The position numbers and the translations under genes were made by a program. Below, one piece after another: positions 31,958-42,658 of a stretch of 64,000 bases of DNA. Source of the DNA: Fodinibacter sp963707895 (GTDB taxonomy: Bacteria > Actinomycetota > Actinomycetes > Actinomycetales > Dermatophilaceae); assembly GCA_963707895.1 (NCBI GenBank), contig CAVPRS010000009.1, positions 62,001-126,000 of the forward strand, in the 5' to 3' direction. A model generated the notes under the pieces. That model was not told where the DNA came from. It saw nothing but the letters and a program-made list of their open reading frames with translations, and did no database searches. Numbering within the stretch: the first letter of the stretch is position 1; each line of letters starts with the position of its first letter.

Positions 31958-32946
31958 AGGGGTCGACGGCAGCAAGAACATGCGGTTCTGGCCGAGACGG
32001 CGCCCGGGCGTGCCCGTGCAACGGTCGCGTGGAAGCGCGCGGTCAGGCCCACGGGGGCACGCAGATCCGACGGGTCCCAGCGCAGCACCTCGAGCCCGAG
32101 GTCTCGCAGACGGCTCTCGCGCTGGGCCTGCGCGATGACGGCCCGTGCTGCCACCTCGTCGAGCGGCCCTCCTCCGCCGGTGACGTCCAGAAGGTACTTG
32201 CCACGGCCGTCGGCTTCGCCCACCACTCCGAGGCTCGGCCACAGCACGTCCACCCGAGCCACGAACCGGCCCCCAGCGTCGGTGATCACCACCTGTGGGA
32301 TGCCGACTGGCAGGCCCCAGTCCGCCATCAGCCAGGCACTCGTGGACTCGAACCACGACTCCCGGCGGCCATCGCCGAGCTTCATGATCTGGTCGGCCAC
32401 TGCGACCCCGGGCCAGCGACGTTGGTGCCGGCGCATCGCGACGAGTTCCTGGCTCGAGACGATGCCCATCCGCAGCGCGGCATCCAACACGGCCAGGGCA
32501 TCGGCAGGACGCATCTCCCGCATGCAGTCGACGATCGTCCTGGCCGGCACGAGGTAGGGGTGTCCGCGGTCGAGGACGATGTGCGCGGGAGGAGTGTTGC
32601 CGCGATGGAACCGCCGCCACCCGTCATCCGCGGACGTTCGCCGGTCATCGAGCAGAGTCATGGTCGCGCGTCGTGGGGGTAGAGGCGGCATGGGCAGCCC
32701 CAACAGCGCAGCCGCGCTGGTGTGGCTGATGATCGCGTCCGGGGTGGCACGCACGGCGGCTCGGGCGAGTGACAGATGGCGCTCCCACATCGGGAGCACT
32801 GACCACGCTGTCGACTCTGCGTAGACCCCGGATGCGACTCGAGTGAGCACCCTGACGTTCAGGGCGGCATCGAGGCGACGCTGCGTGATGCCGATGGCGA
32901 GGCACTCGGAGCGGAGGAAGGGCTGCGGAAGGTCGGCGAACTGCAT
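31909..32946 (-). CDS. AbiEi-type antitoxin-domain protein with DUF559-like C-terminus
   Basis: A 345-residue protein. The N-terminal region (LAIGITQRRLDAALNVRVLTRVASGVYA) is the winged-helix type IV antitoxin domain of AbiEi_4 proteins. HTSAAALLGLP and VPARTIVDCMREM follow. The C-terminal half resembles a restriction-endonuclease-like DUF559/Vsr fold (VDVLWPSLGVVGEADGRGKYL). No AbiEii toxin gene is adjacent, so it is an orphan, as is common in Actinobacteria. The last 20 residues come from the ATTGCGAAAT palindrome. Palindromes of the same family lie on both sides of the gene. Confidence 0.82.
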   Translation of the reverse strand: MQFADLPQPFLRSECLAIGITQRRLDAALNVRVLTRVASGVYAESTAWSVLPMWERHLSLARAAVRATPDAIISHTSAAALLGLPMPPLPPRRATMTLLDDRRTSADDGWRRFHRGNTPPAHIVLDRGHPYLVPARTIVDCMREMRPADALAVLDAALRMGIVSSQELVAMRRHQRRWPGVAVADQIMKLGDGRRESWFESTSAWLMADWGLPVGIPQVVITDAGGRFVARVDVLWPSLGVVGEADGRGKYLLDVTGGGGPLDEVAARAVIAQAQRESRLRDLGLEVLRWDPSDLRAPVGLTARFHATVARARPGAVSARTACSCCRRPLTDCEMPTRIRGQRPA

Positions 32947-33044
32947 CCATCACCGTGGACCTGATCCGCGTCGGTCGGGCGTCGCGCCCGAGACCTGTGG
33001 ATGACCGGTCCACGCCACCCCCCTTGTGGACGGCTCTCAGCCGC

Positions 33045-33113
33045 ACTTATTGCGAAATACCCACCCATTTCGGGCCTTGAAGGGCCTTCGGACGTGGGTA
33101 TTTCGCAATAAGT
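33045..33113. repeat. Palindrome of the ATTGCGAAAT family, copy 2
   Basis: Perfect 20-bp arms, ACTTATTGCGAAATACCCAC (33045-33064) and complement (33094-33113), enclosing a GGGCCTTGAAGGGCC inner part. It lies between pstB and the AbiEi-type gene and may end the pst transcript. Confidence 0.85.
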
Positions 33114-33141
33114 CGGGCAGGAGGCGGAGGGGGAGGTCGGG

Positions 33142-33918
33142 TCAGCCGAAGCGGCCGCTGATGTAGTCCTCGGTGGCCTTCTCGGTGGGGTTGCTGAAGA
33201 TGCGCTGCGTGTCGCCCACCTCGACCAGGCGGCCGGGCTCCCCGGTGGCCTTGAGGTTGAAGAACGCCGTCTGGTCGGAGACCCGCGCGGCCTGCTGCAT
33301 GTTGTGCGTGACGATGACGATGGTGAAGCTCGCCTTGAGCTCGTTGATCAGGTCCTCGATGGCGAGCGTCGAGATCGGGTCGAGGGCCGAGCACGGCTCG
33401 TCCATGAGCAGCACCTGCGGGTTCACCGCGATGGCCCGCGCGATGCAGAGCCGCTGCTGCTGCCCACCGGACAGCCCGGCGCCGGGCTTGTCGAGCCGGT
33501 CCTTGACCTCGTTCCAGAGGTTCGCGCTCTTCAGCGAGCGCTCCACGACCTCGACGAGCTCCTTCTTGCCCCTCATGCCGTTGAGCTTGAGCCCTGCCGC
33601 CACGTTGTCGCGGATCGACATGGTGGGGAAGGGGTTCGGCCGCTGGAACACCATGCCCACGGTGCGCCGCACCGCAACTGGGTCCATCGAGGACGCGTAG
33701 AGGTCCTGGTCGTCGAGCATGACCGACCCTTCGACCCGACCGCCGGGGATCACCTCGTGCATCCGGTTGAGGGTGCGCAGCACGGTGGACTTGCCGCAGC
33801 CGGACGGCCCGATGAACGAGGTCACCGAGCGGGGCTCGACCGTCATCGTGACACCCTCGACGGCCTTGAAGTCGCCGTAGTAGATGTCGAGGTCCTTGAC
33901 GTCGATGCGCTTTGCCAT
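33142..33918 (-). CDS. pstB: Phosphate ABC transporter ATP-binding protein PstB
   Basis: A 258-residue ABC ATPase. Walker A is GPSGCGKST (residues 37-45), the Q-loop region is VFQRPNPFPTMSI (a Pst hallmark), the signature is LSGGQQQRLCIARA, and Walker B is VLLMDEPCSALDP. It drives PstCA. Last gene of pstSCAB, 76 nt after pstA. The Pst importer is the high-affinity uptake system used when phosphate is scarce. Confidence 0.97.
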   Translation of the reverse strand: MAKRIDVKDLDIYYGDFKAVEGVTMTVEPRSVTSFIGPSGCGKSTVLRTLNRMHEVIPGGRVEGSVMLDDQDLYASSMDPVAVRRTVGMVFQRPNPFPTMSIRDNVAAGLKLNGMRGKKELVEVVERSLKSANLWNEVKDRLDKPGAGLSGGQQQRLCIARAIAVNPQVLLMDEPCSALDPISTLAIEDLINELKASFTIVIVTHNMQQAARVSDQTAFFNLKATGEPGRLVEVGDTQRIFSNPTEKATEDYISGRFG

Positions 33919-33994
33919 GGGTGTCGGTGCCTTCTGTCGGTTTCCGGATGCCGTTGTGCGGGTTGCGGTTCGAGGTGCGGAGGTGGTCCGCGAC

Positions 33995-34918
33995 TCAGTT
34001 CTTGACCTTGCTGAACCGGCCGATGAACCGGCCCAGCAGGTTGAGCACGAAGATGAGCAGGATGAGGGTGAGGGCGGCGCCCCAGACGCGGTCGACGGCC
34101 GGCTGGAGGTTCTCGCCGCGGTCGTTGTTGATCATGCTGGGCAGCGTGGCCATCAGGCCGCCGAAGAGGTCGCTCGCGATGACCTTGGTGTACGGGCCGA
34201 GGATGATCAGCGGCGCCGTCTCACCCATGACCCGGGCCAGGCCGAGCAGGATGCCGGTGACGATCCCCGAGAACGCGGTGGGCAGGACGACCTTCATGAT
34301 CGTCTTCCACTTGGGCACCCCGAGCGCGTACGACGCCTCGCGCAGCTCGTTGGGCACCAGCTTGAGCATCTCCTCGGTGGAGCGGACCACCGTGGGGATC
34401 ATCAGGATGACCAGCGCAAGGGTCACAGCGAACGGCACCCGCTGGAGGCCCAGGGTCGACACCCACAGCGCGTAGATGAACAGAGCCGCGACGATCGAGG
34501 GGATGCCGGTGAGGATGTCGACCATGAACGACACGACCCGGGCCAGTCGCCCGCGGCCGTACTCGACGAGGTAGACCGCGGTGAAGACGCCGATCGGCAC
34601 GGACATCACGGCGGTGACCAGCGCCAGCGTCAACGTGCCCTGGATGGCGTGCGCGGCACCGCCACCGACCCTGCGGGGGGTGATGCCGGCCTGCGAGTTG
34701 GTCCACCAGGTCGACTCGAGCAGCATCTGGCCGCCCTTGATCAGCGTGCTGCCGAGGATCCAGACGAGCGGGACGACCGCGACGAAGAACGCGGTCCACA
34801 TGACGACCCGGGCGATCAGGTCCTTGGCGGCCCGGGACGACGACTTGGACGCCAGCTCCGGCCGCCGAGGCGTGCTCGGCGGTGCCTCCGAGGCGGTGGT
34901 GAGCTGCGCGGTGCTCAT
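33995..34918 (-). CDS. pstA: Phosphate ABC transporter permease PstA
   Basis: A 307-residue permease with six membrane segments. The EAA loop, ELREASYALGVPKWKTIMKVVLPTAFSGIVTG, is near residue 200 and MGETAPLII follows. A Ser/Pro-rich 30-residue N-terminal tail precedes the first helix. The start is fixed by the ATGA overlap with pstC. The frame stays open upstream in pstC, but that stretch is noise. Confidence 0.96.
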   Translation of the reverse strand: MSTAQLTTASEAPPSTPRRPELASKSSSRAAKDLIARVVMWTAFFVAVVPLVWILGSTLIKGGQMLLESTWWTNSQAGITPRRVGGGAAHAIQGTLTLALVTAVMSVPIGVFTAVYLVEYGRGRLARVVSFMVDILTGIPSIVAALFIYALWVSTLGLQRVPFAVTLALVILMIPTVVRSTEEMLKLVPNELREASYALGVPKWKTIMKVVLPTAFSGIVTGILLGLARVMGETAPLIILGPYTKVIASDLFGGLMATLPSMINNDRGENLQPAVDRVWGAALTLILLIFVLNLLGRFIGRFSKVKN

Positions 34919-35928
34919 TCGGTGAAGGCCTTCCTGCGCTCGATGACGATGCGGGCGACCGCGTTGACGGCGAAGGTGAGCACGAACAGCATCAGGCCGG
35001 CCGCGATGTAGGCGCCGGTCTTCTGCGGGCTGTCGAACTCGCTGGCGGCGCTGGCGATCTTCGAGGCGAAGGTAGAGCCGCCGTTGAAGACCGACCAGCT
35101 CCACCCGGCGGTGGAGTTCAGGCCGGAGAGCAGGATGACGACGGCGAGCGTCTCGCCCAGGGCACGGCCCAGCCCGAGCATCGAGGCGCTGATGACGCCC
35201 GGCTTGCCGAACGGCAGCACCGCGGTTCGGATCATCTCCCAGTGGGTCGCCCCCAACGCCAGGGCGCCCTCCTTGTGGGCGGTGGGCACCTGGTTGAAGA
35301 CCTCGCGGGAGATCGCGGTGATGATGGGCAGCACCATGATGGCGAGGATCAGGCCGGCGAAGGCGAGCGTGCTCTTGGCGCTGAAGCCGTCGTCCTTGAA
35401 GAACGGAATCCACCCGAACACCTTCGAGAGGCCGTGCTGGATCGGGGTGAAGTACTGGCCGGCGATGGTGAGGCCCCAGAAGCCGTAGACGATCGACGGG
35501 ACGGCGGCCAGCAGGTCGACGGTGGCAGCCGCCGGGCCCCGAAGCCACGGCGGCGCGTACTGCGTGAGGAAGAGGGCGACGGCGATTCCGAGCGGCACCG
35601 CGATGATCATCGCGATGATCGAGGTGACCATGGTCGCCCAGAACATGTCGAGGATGCCGAACCGCGGCTCGGCGCCGGCCGGCACCCACTCGCGAGAGGT
35701 GAGGAAGTTGACGTTGTTGTTGAGCAGCGCCGGGACGGCCTGGATGACGAGGAAGGTCCCCACGAGGGCCACGATCCCCACGACGAGGATGCCGGCGCCC
35801 TTGGCGAGGCCGCCGAACACCCGGTCCCCGAGCCGGCCGGTCGAGGCGCCGTCACCGCCGAGCGGGGCGCGGCCGTCGGGACCTGGGAGCTCGTCGACGG
35901 CGGAGCGGCCGGTGATCGTGGGTGTCAC
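34915..35928 (-). CDS. pstC: Phosphate ABC transporter permease PstC
   Basis: A 337-residue permease with six segments. Family markers: AVPSIVYGFWGLTI near residue 145, and the EAA loop AHKEGALALGATHWEMIRTAVLPFGKPG near 215 followed by LGRALGETLAV. GTG start with AAAGGA upstream. Forms the channel with PstA. Separated from pstS by about 100 nt, which may allow higher pstS expression. Confidence 0.96.
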   Translation of the reverse strand: MTPTITGRSAVDELPGPDGRAPLGGDGASTGRLGDRVFGGLAKGAGILVVGIVALVGTFLVIQAVPALLNNNVNFLTSREWVPAGAEPRFGILDMFWATMVTSIIAMIIAVPLGIAVALFLTQYAPPWLRGPAAATVDLLAAVPSIVYGFWGLTIAGQYFTPIQHGLSKVFGWIPFFKDDGFSAKSTLAFAGLILAIMVLPIITAISREVFNQVPTAHKEGALALGATHWEMIRTAVLPFGKPGVISASMLGLGRALGETLAVVILLSGLNSTAGWSWSVFNGGSTFASKIASAASEFDSPQKTGAYIAAGLMLFVLTFAVNAVARIVIERRKAFTE

Positions 35929-36031
35929 GTCGCGTCGTCCTTTGCGGCTGGAGCGTGGTGCAGGGGGCGGGCCGGGTTCGCGGCCCGCCCCCGTGCGGTT
36001 GGTCAGCGCGTGAGCGCCGGGGGGTTGCGGG

Positions 36032-37150
36032 TCAGGACAGGGACTGGATGGCGGTTGCCACCTTGGCCTGGACCGACGCCGGGAGCGGCGCGTAACCGAT
36101 CTCCTCGAAGCTCTTCTGGGTCTCGGGGGAGGCGAAGTGGGTGAGGAAGGCCTTGATCGCGGCCGCCTTCTCGGCGTCCTTGTTCTTGGAGCAGACGACC
36201 TCGTAGGTCACCAGGAGGATCGGGTAGGCCCCGGCCTCCTTGGTGGTGTAGTCGAGCTTGAGCTTGAGGTCGTTGCCCTCACCGGCCGGCGTGGCCGCCT
36301 CGAGCGCCTTGCCGACGCTCTCGGCGGTGAGCTCGGTGGCACCGCCACCGTTGTCGACCTGGGCGACGCTCAGGTTGTTGTCCTTCGCGTAGCTCCACTC
36401 GACGTAGGTGATGCCGCCGTCGGTGGACTTCACGCCCTCGGCCACACCGGCCGACTTCTCCTTGCCCTCGCCCTTGCCGCTCCACACCTTGGCGGGGTCG
36501 GCGGTCCACTTGTCGGGGGCCGCGCCGTTGAGGTACTTGGTGAAGTTCTCGGTGGTGCCCGACTCGTCGGAGCGGAAGAAGACCTTGATCGCGGTCGACG
36601 GGAGGGTCACGCCCGGGTTGATCGCGGCGATGGCCGGGTCGTTCCAGGTGGTGATCTTGCCGTTGAAGATGTCAGCGGCGACGGCGGGGGTGAGGATCAG
36701 CTTGTCGACGCCCTCGACGTTGTAAGCGATCGCGATCGGGCCGGTGACCATCGGGATGTTCCAGGCGGGCGAGCCGCAGGTCTTGGCCGCGGCGTCGGCC
36801 TCGACCACCCCGTCCTTCTCCTCGGTCTTCAGGGCGGAGTCGGACCCCGCGAAGTCAACCTGGCCGGCGATGAACTGCTTGATGCCGGCGCCGGAGCCGG
36901 TCGGGTTGTAGTTGACCGTGCCCTTGGGGCAGGCCTCGAGGAAGGAGGAGGCCGCCTCTTCGAAGGCGTTCTTCTGCGCCGAGGAACCCTCGGCGTTCAG
37001 AGTGCCGTCGAAGCAGCCGGCGGCGGCCGCGGAGCCGGTGGCGGAGGAGCTCGAGCCGGATCCGGTGTTGTTGTCGGAACCGCAGCCCGCTAGGGCGATC
37101 GAGCCGACCAGGGCGAGAGCCGCCACCTGGCCGAGACGCTGAATCTTCAC
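36032..37150 (-). CDS. pstS: Phosphate-binding lipoprotein PstS
   Basis: A 372-residue lipoprotein with a signal peptide and lipobox LAGC (Cys near residue 23), followed by a Ser/Gly linker. The phosphate-binding features EGSSAQ, YNPTGSGAGI, FAGSDSAL and RSDESGTTENFTKYL are all present. It captures phosphate outside the membrane for PstCAB. GGAG lies 9 nt before the ATG, and a PHO box sits 100 nt upstream, so the gene should be induced by phosphate starvation through RegX3. Confidence 0.97.
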   Translation of the reverse strand: MKIQRLGQVAALALVGSIALAGCGSDNNTGSGSSSSATGSAAAAGCFDGTLNAEGSSAQKNAFEEAASSFLEACPKGTVNYNPTGSGAGIKQFIAGQVDFAGSDSALKTEEKDGVVEADAAAKTCGSPAWNIPMVTGPIAIAYNVEGVDKLILTPAVAADIFNGKITTWNDPAIAAINPGVTLPSTAIKVFFRSDESGTTENFTKYLNGAAPDKWTADPAKVWSGKGEGKEKSAGVAEGVKSTDGGITYVEWSYAKDNNLSVAQVDNGGGATELTAESVGKALEAATPAGEGNDLKLKLDYTTKEAGAYPILLVTYEVVCSKNKDAEKAAAIKAFLTHFASPETQKSFEEIGYAPLPASVQAKVATAIQSLS

Positions 37151-37227
37151 TGTGTGTTACCTCTCGGAGGACAAGGGTCAGGGAGGCGGGCGACACTGCC
37201 CGACACGAGTGAAGGTATGGATGCCGG

Positions 37228-37266
37228 GTGACGCGACGGCCCGCAGCGGGTGAACGGACCGTGAAC
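37228..37266 (-). promoter_or_regulatory. PHO box upstream of pstS
   Basis: Read on the minus strand: GTTCACG, GTTCACC, a degenerate GCGGGCC and CGTCACC, each unit 11 bp from the next (starts at 37266, 37255, 37244, 37233). Eleven-bp repeats of GTTCACC are the known PhoP/RegX3-type PHO box of Actinobacteria. Confidence 0.75.
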
Positions 37267-37353
37267 GGCATCCGCACATCTGTCGTCCGGAAGGTCAGGG
37301 CCAAGTGGCGTGCGCGACAGGGACGCCCGGCGCCGTCATCCGAGCCGGGAGGT

Positions 37354-38302
37354 TCAGGAGCGGTGGCGCTCCACCGCGACGACCCGCGCGGCCTCGCCGG
37401 TGCCGACGACGTGGCAGACCATGGCCTCGCCCTTGACCAGCTTCTCGTCGCGGGCCTCGGCGAACTCCTCGACCACCTCGACCGAGCCGGCGGCGTCGAG
37501 GTCGAGCCGGCGCTCGAGGTCGTCGAGCAGTGCGGGCAGCACGGGTCCGTGGGTGCAGAGCACGGCCGGCTCGCCCCGCTCGAGGAGCTTGGCGAGGTGG
37601 CCGTGCGCCTTGGTGGGCGCGGCCTCGAAGCCCTCCTCCGACAGCCCGCGCCGGGTGTTGCAGACGCACCCCGGCCGCGATGGCATACGGCGCGACCGTG
37701 TCGACGCAGCGAGCCGAGGGCGAGCTGACGAGGCGGGTCACGCCGTAGGCCGTGAGCACGCCTGCAAGCTGTTCGGCACGTTCCCTGCCGAGGGGGTCGA
37801 GCGGGCGGGTGGTGTCGTCGTCGCCGCGCCAGTCGCCGCGGGCGACGGCGTGCGCGTGCCGCACGAGCACCAGCGGCCAGGTGTCGAGCCGGTCGGTCTG
37901 CTGCAGGCGGACGAGGGCCAGCAGCTGGTCCCGGTCGCGGGCGTAGTCGAGCCGCGCGTGGGCGCTCGTGACGTCGAGCCAGGCCACCTCGTCGATCTCG
38001 TTGACGAGCTGACCGTGGCCGCCGGTGACCCGGGCCGACCAGTAGCGCACGACCTTGTCGTCGGGGGTGCCGTCGCGTCCGAGGAGCGTGTATCGGGAGT
38101 CGGGCAGCGGGGGGCCGAGGCGGACGACCAGGCCGGTCTCCTCCTCGGTCTCGCGCACGGCGGCCACGGCCCAGTCCTCGCCGGGGTCGAGCTTGCCCTT
38201 GGCCCACGACCAGTCGTCGTAGCGCGGGCGGTGCACGAGGGCGACCTCGAGACCGCTCTCGGCCACGCGCCATGGCAGGGTGCCTGCAGCCGGGATCCTC
38301 AT
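37354..38302 (-). pseudogene. mutT1: MutT1-like NUDIX hydrolase / histidine phosphatase, frameshifted
   Basis: The first frame (ATG 38302) carries the NUDIX box GKLDPGEDWAVAAVRETEEETGL and the phosphatase start LVLVRHAHA, RPLDPLGRERAEQLA. The rest of the phosphatase domain (RRGLSEEGFE...AVLCTHGPVLPALLDDL) continues in another frame to 37354. The break is near 37650-37665, at CTGCAAC-ACC, where one surplus base suffices. Mycobacterial MutT1 has the same two domains, hydrolyses 8-oxo-dGTP and diadenosine polyphosphates, and also lies next to ppk1. Both parts are conserved, so a sequencing error or a fresh mutation is likely. Confidence 0.8.
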
Positions 38303-38324
38303 GCCGTCGCCGCGGTGGTTCGGC

Positions 38325-40643
<2,319 letters not shown>

Positions 40644-40655
40644 GTCCCAATCCTG

Positions 40656-41648
40656 TCAGGTCCCGGCGGCGAGGGTGTACTGCCCGTCGACCGCTGCGTC
40701 GCTGAAACCGAGCCGTTCGTACGTGCGCCGGGCGGCCGTGTTGTCGCCGTCGACGTAGAGCTCGACCTCGGCCAGCCCCAGCCGCGCGAGGTGCGCCAGC
40801 CCGAGCCTGGTGACCGGTCCGCCCAGTCCCCGGCCCTGCTGGGCCGGGTCCACCCCGACGACGTACACCTCCCCGGTCCCGTGCCGGACTCCGTCCGTCC
40901 CGGAACCGTGGGCCCGCCCAATGCCCGTCGCGGACTCCGTCCGACTCCGCCGGGCATCGGGGCCCCGCCCGACAGCGCGGTCGGGCTCGACCTTGGTCCA
41001 GTGGAAGGCGACGACGGCGCCGGTGGCCTCGTCGACGACGAGCAGGAGGCCGGCGGGGTCGAACCAGGGCTGCGTCATCCGCTCGTGCAGGTCGTCGACG
41101 GTCAGCCGGCCCTGTTCCGGATGCCGGGCGAACGCCGCCGCGTTGAGCTGCACCCAGGCCTCGTCGTCGCGTCCCGGCTCGAAGGCGCGCACCGAGAACC
41201 CCTGCGGCAGCTCGGGGTCCGTGGCATCGGCGTCGGTCAGCGCCCGCTTCATCAGGTACAGGCTGCGGGTGAGCTCGAGCCCTGCAGAGCGGGCCAGGGC
41301 GTCGGCGGCCGGGAGCATCCCGTGGGCCCAGACGCTGCGGGTGCCCTCGGCGAGCGCCGCGTCGAGCAGCGCCCGGCCGTGGCCGCGACGTCGTTCGTCC
41401 GGGTCGACCACCAGCTCGGCGACGGCATCCGGGGTGCCGGCCTCGGCGACCTGGGCGTAGCCGACCACGGCGTCGTCGTCGGCGTACCGGAGGACGTGCA
41501 CGACCCCTTCGCGAGGTGGGCCGACGGCCAGCCGGAACGCCTCGGAGATCGCACCGACCCCGTCGGCCTCGGCGGCGCGCGACCACAGCGTGCGCAGGAG
41601 CGCGGAGGTGGGCTCGTCGACCCCGGTGACGCGCTCGGTGCGCGCCAC
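40656..41648 (-). CDS. mshD: Mycothiol synthase
   Basis: A 330-residue double-GNAT protein. The first GNAT has ELVVDPDERRRGHGRALLDAAL. The second has VYVVGVDPAQQGRGLGGPVTRLGL and ends in LYVDGDNTAARRTYERLGF. MshD acetylates Cys-GlcN-Ins in the last step of mycothiol synthesis. A 30-residue Arg/Gly-rich insert before the second acetyl-CoA site is longer than usual. The GTG start at 41648 lies just before the glnR stop; glnR-mshD is a conserved pair in mycobacteria too. Confidence 0.92.
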   Translation of the reverse strand: MARTERVTGVDEPTSALLRTLWSRAAEADGVGAISEAFRLAVGPPREGVVHVLRYADDDAVVGYAQVAEAGTPDAVAELVVDPDERRRGHGRALLDAALAEGTRSVWAHGMLPAADALARSAGLELTRSLYLMKRALTDADATDPELPQGFSVRAFEPGRDDEAWVQLNAAAFARHPEQGRLTVDDLHERMTQPWFDPAGLLLVVDEATGAVVAFHWTKVEPDRAVGRGPDARRSRTESATGIGRAHGSGTDGVRHGTGEVYVVGVDPAQQGRGLGGPVTRLGLAHLARLGLAEVELYVDGDNTAARRTYERLGFSDAAVDGQYTLAAGT

Positions 41649-41649
41649 C

Positions 41650-42348
41650 TCAGGCCTCGAGCTCGGAGAAGGAGTCGGCGACCTCGGGCACGAACCGGTA
41701 GCCGACGTTGCGCACGGTGCCGATGAGCACCTCGTAGTCGGTGCCGAGCTTGGCGCGCAGGCGTCGCACGTGCACGTCGACCGTGCGCGTGCCGCCGAAG
41801 TAGTCGTAGCCCCAGACCTCCTGGAGCAGCTGCGAGCGGGTGAAGACCCGGCCCGGGTGCTGCGCCAGGTACTTGAGCAGCTCGAACTCCTTGTAGGTGA
41901 GGTCGAGCAGCTTGCCGCGCAAGCGCACCGAGTAGGTCGCCTCGTCGATGACCAGCGCGCCGGCCGTGATCGGCCCGCCCTCGTCGACCGCGGCCTCGGT
42001 GGTGCGGCCCACGGCGAGCCGCAGCCGCGCCTCGACCTCGGCCGGGCCGGCGGTGTCGAGGATGACGTCGTCGATGCCCCAGTCGCTCGTGATGCCGGCC
42101 AGGCCGCCCTCGGTGACGACCACGAGCAGCGGGATCGAGATGCCCGTGGTGCAGATGACGCGGCACAGCGACTTGGCCATCGCGAGCTCGCGCCGGGCGT
42201 CGACGATGACGACGTCGGCCGACGGTGCGTCGACCAGGGCGGAGGCCTCGGCGGGGAGGATGCGAACATGGTGCGAGAGCAGCCCGAGCGCGGGAACGAC
42301 CTCGGCGCTGGGCGCCAAGGTGTTCGTCAGCAGCAGCAGATGGGCCAT
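41650..42348 (-). CDS. glnR: GlnR-type OmpR-family response regulator (nitrogen control)
   Basis: A 232-residue protein. The receiver domain is atypical (LLLLTNTLAPSAEVVPALGLL, DWGIDDVILDTAGPAEVEARLRLA), as in orphan GlnR. The winged helix LDLTYKEFELLKYLAQHPGRVFTRSQLLQEVWGYDYFGGTRTVDVHVRRLRAKLG is nearly identical to known GlnR. GlnR controls ammonium assimilation and often phosphate- and carbon-linked genes. -10 TATCCT (42362-42357) lies 8 nt before the ATG. Divergent from a moaD-like gene only 21 bp away. Confidence 0.92.
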   Translation of the reverse strand: MAHLLLLTNTLAPSAEVVPALGLLSHHVRILPAEASALVDAPSADVVIVDARRELAMAKSLCRVICTTGISIPLLVVVTEGGLAGITSDWGIDDVILDTAGPAEVEARLRLAVGRTTEAAVDEGGPITAGALVIDEATYSVRLRGKLLDLTYKEFELLKYLAQHPGRVFTRSQLLQEVWGYDYFGGTRTVDVHVRRLRAKLGTDYEVLIGTVRNVGYRFVPEVADSFSELEA

Positions 42349-42369
42349 CGTCGATCAGGATAGGCGGTC

Positions 42370-42642
42370 ATGCAGAGCAGCGAACGGGTCGACCGCGCCA
42401 CTGAGACGATCGTCGTCCGCTACTGGGCGGGAGCCCGGGCCGCCGCCGGCGTGGACGACGAGCGGGTGCCCGCCGTGGCGACCGTCGGCGAGCTCGCCGC
42501 GGTTCTGTTGACGGCCCACCCGGGCCTCGAGGCCGTGTTACCGGTGTGTTCCGTCCTCGTCGGGGGCCGCGCCAGCAGCGGCGACGACCCCGTGCCGCCC
42601 GGGGCGGTGGTCGAGATCCTGCCGCCCTTCGCCGGTGGATGA
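42370..42642 (+). CDS. MoaD/ThiS family sulfur-carrier-like protein
   Basis: A 90-residue beta-grasp protein that ends in the GG needed for activation (ILPPFAGG). VGELAAVLLTAHPGLEAVLP and VPPGAVVEILPP are typical of MoaD. It could carry sulfur for molybdopterin or another sulfur-containing product; no moaE or thi gene is nearby, so the partner is unknown. Its stop lies just before the membrane protein gene. Confidence 0.87.
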   Translation: MQSSERVDRATETIVVRYWAGARAAAGVDDERVPAVATVGELAAVLLTAHPGLEAVLPVCSVLVGGRASSGDDPVPPGAVVEILPPFAGG

Positions 42643-42658
42643 TGCGAGGATGCCGGGC

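Noticed and set aside
31887..33113. Insertion sequence formed by the two palindromes
   Set aside because: No transposase, no target duplication visible, and the palindromes are each self-complementary rather than opposed terminal repeats.
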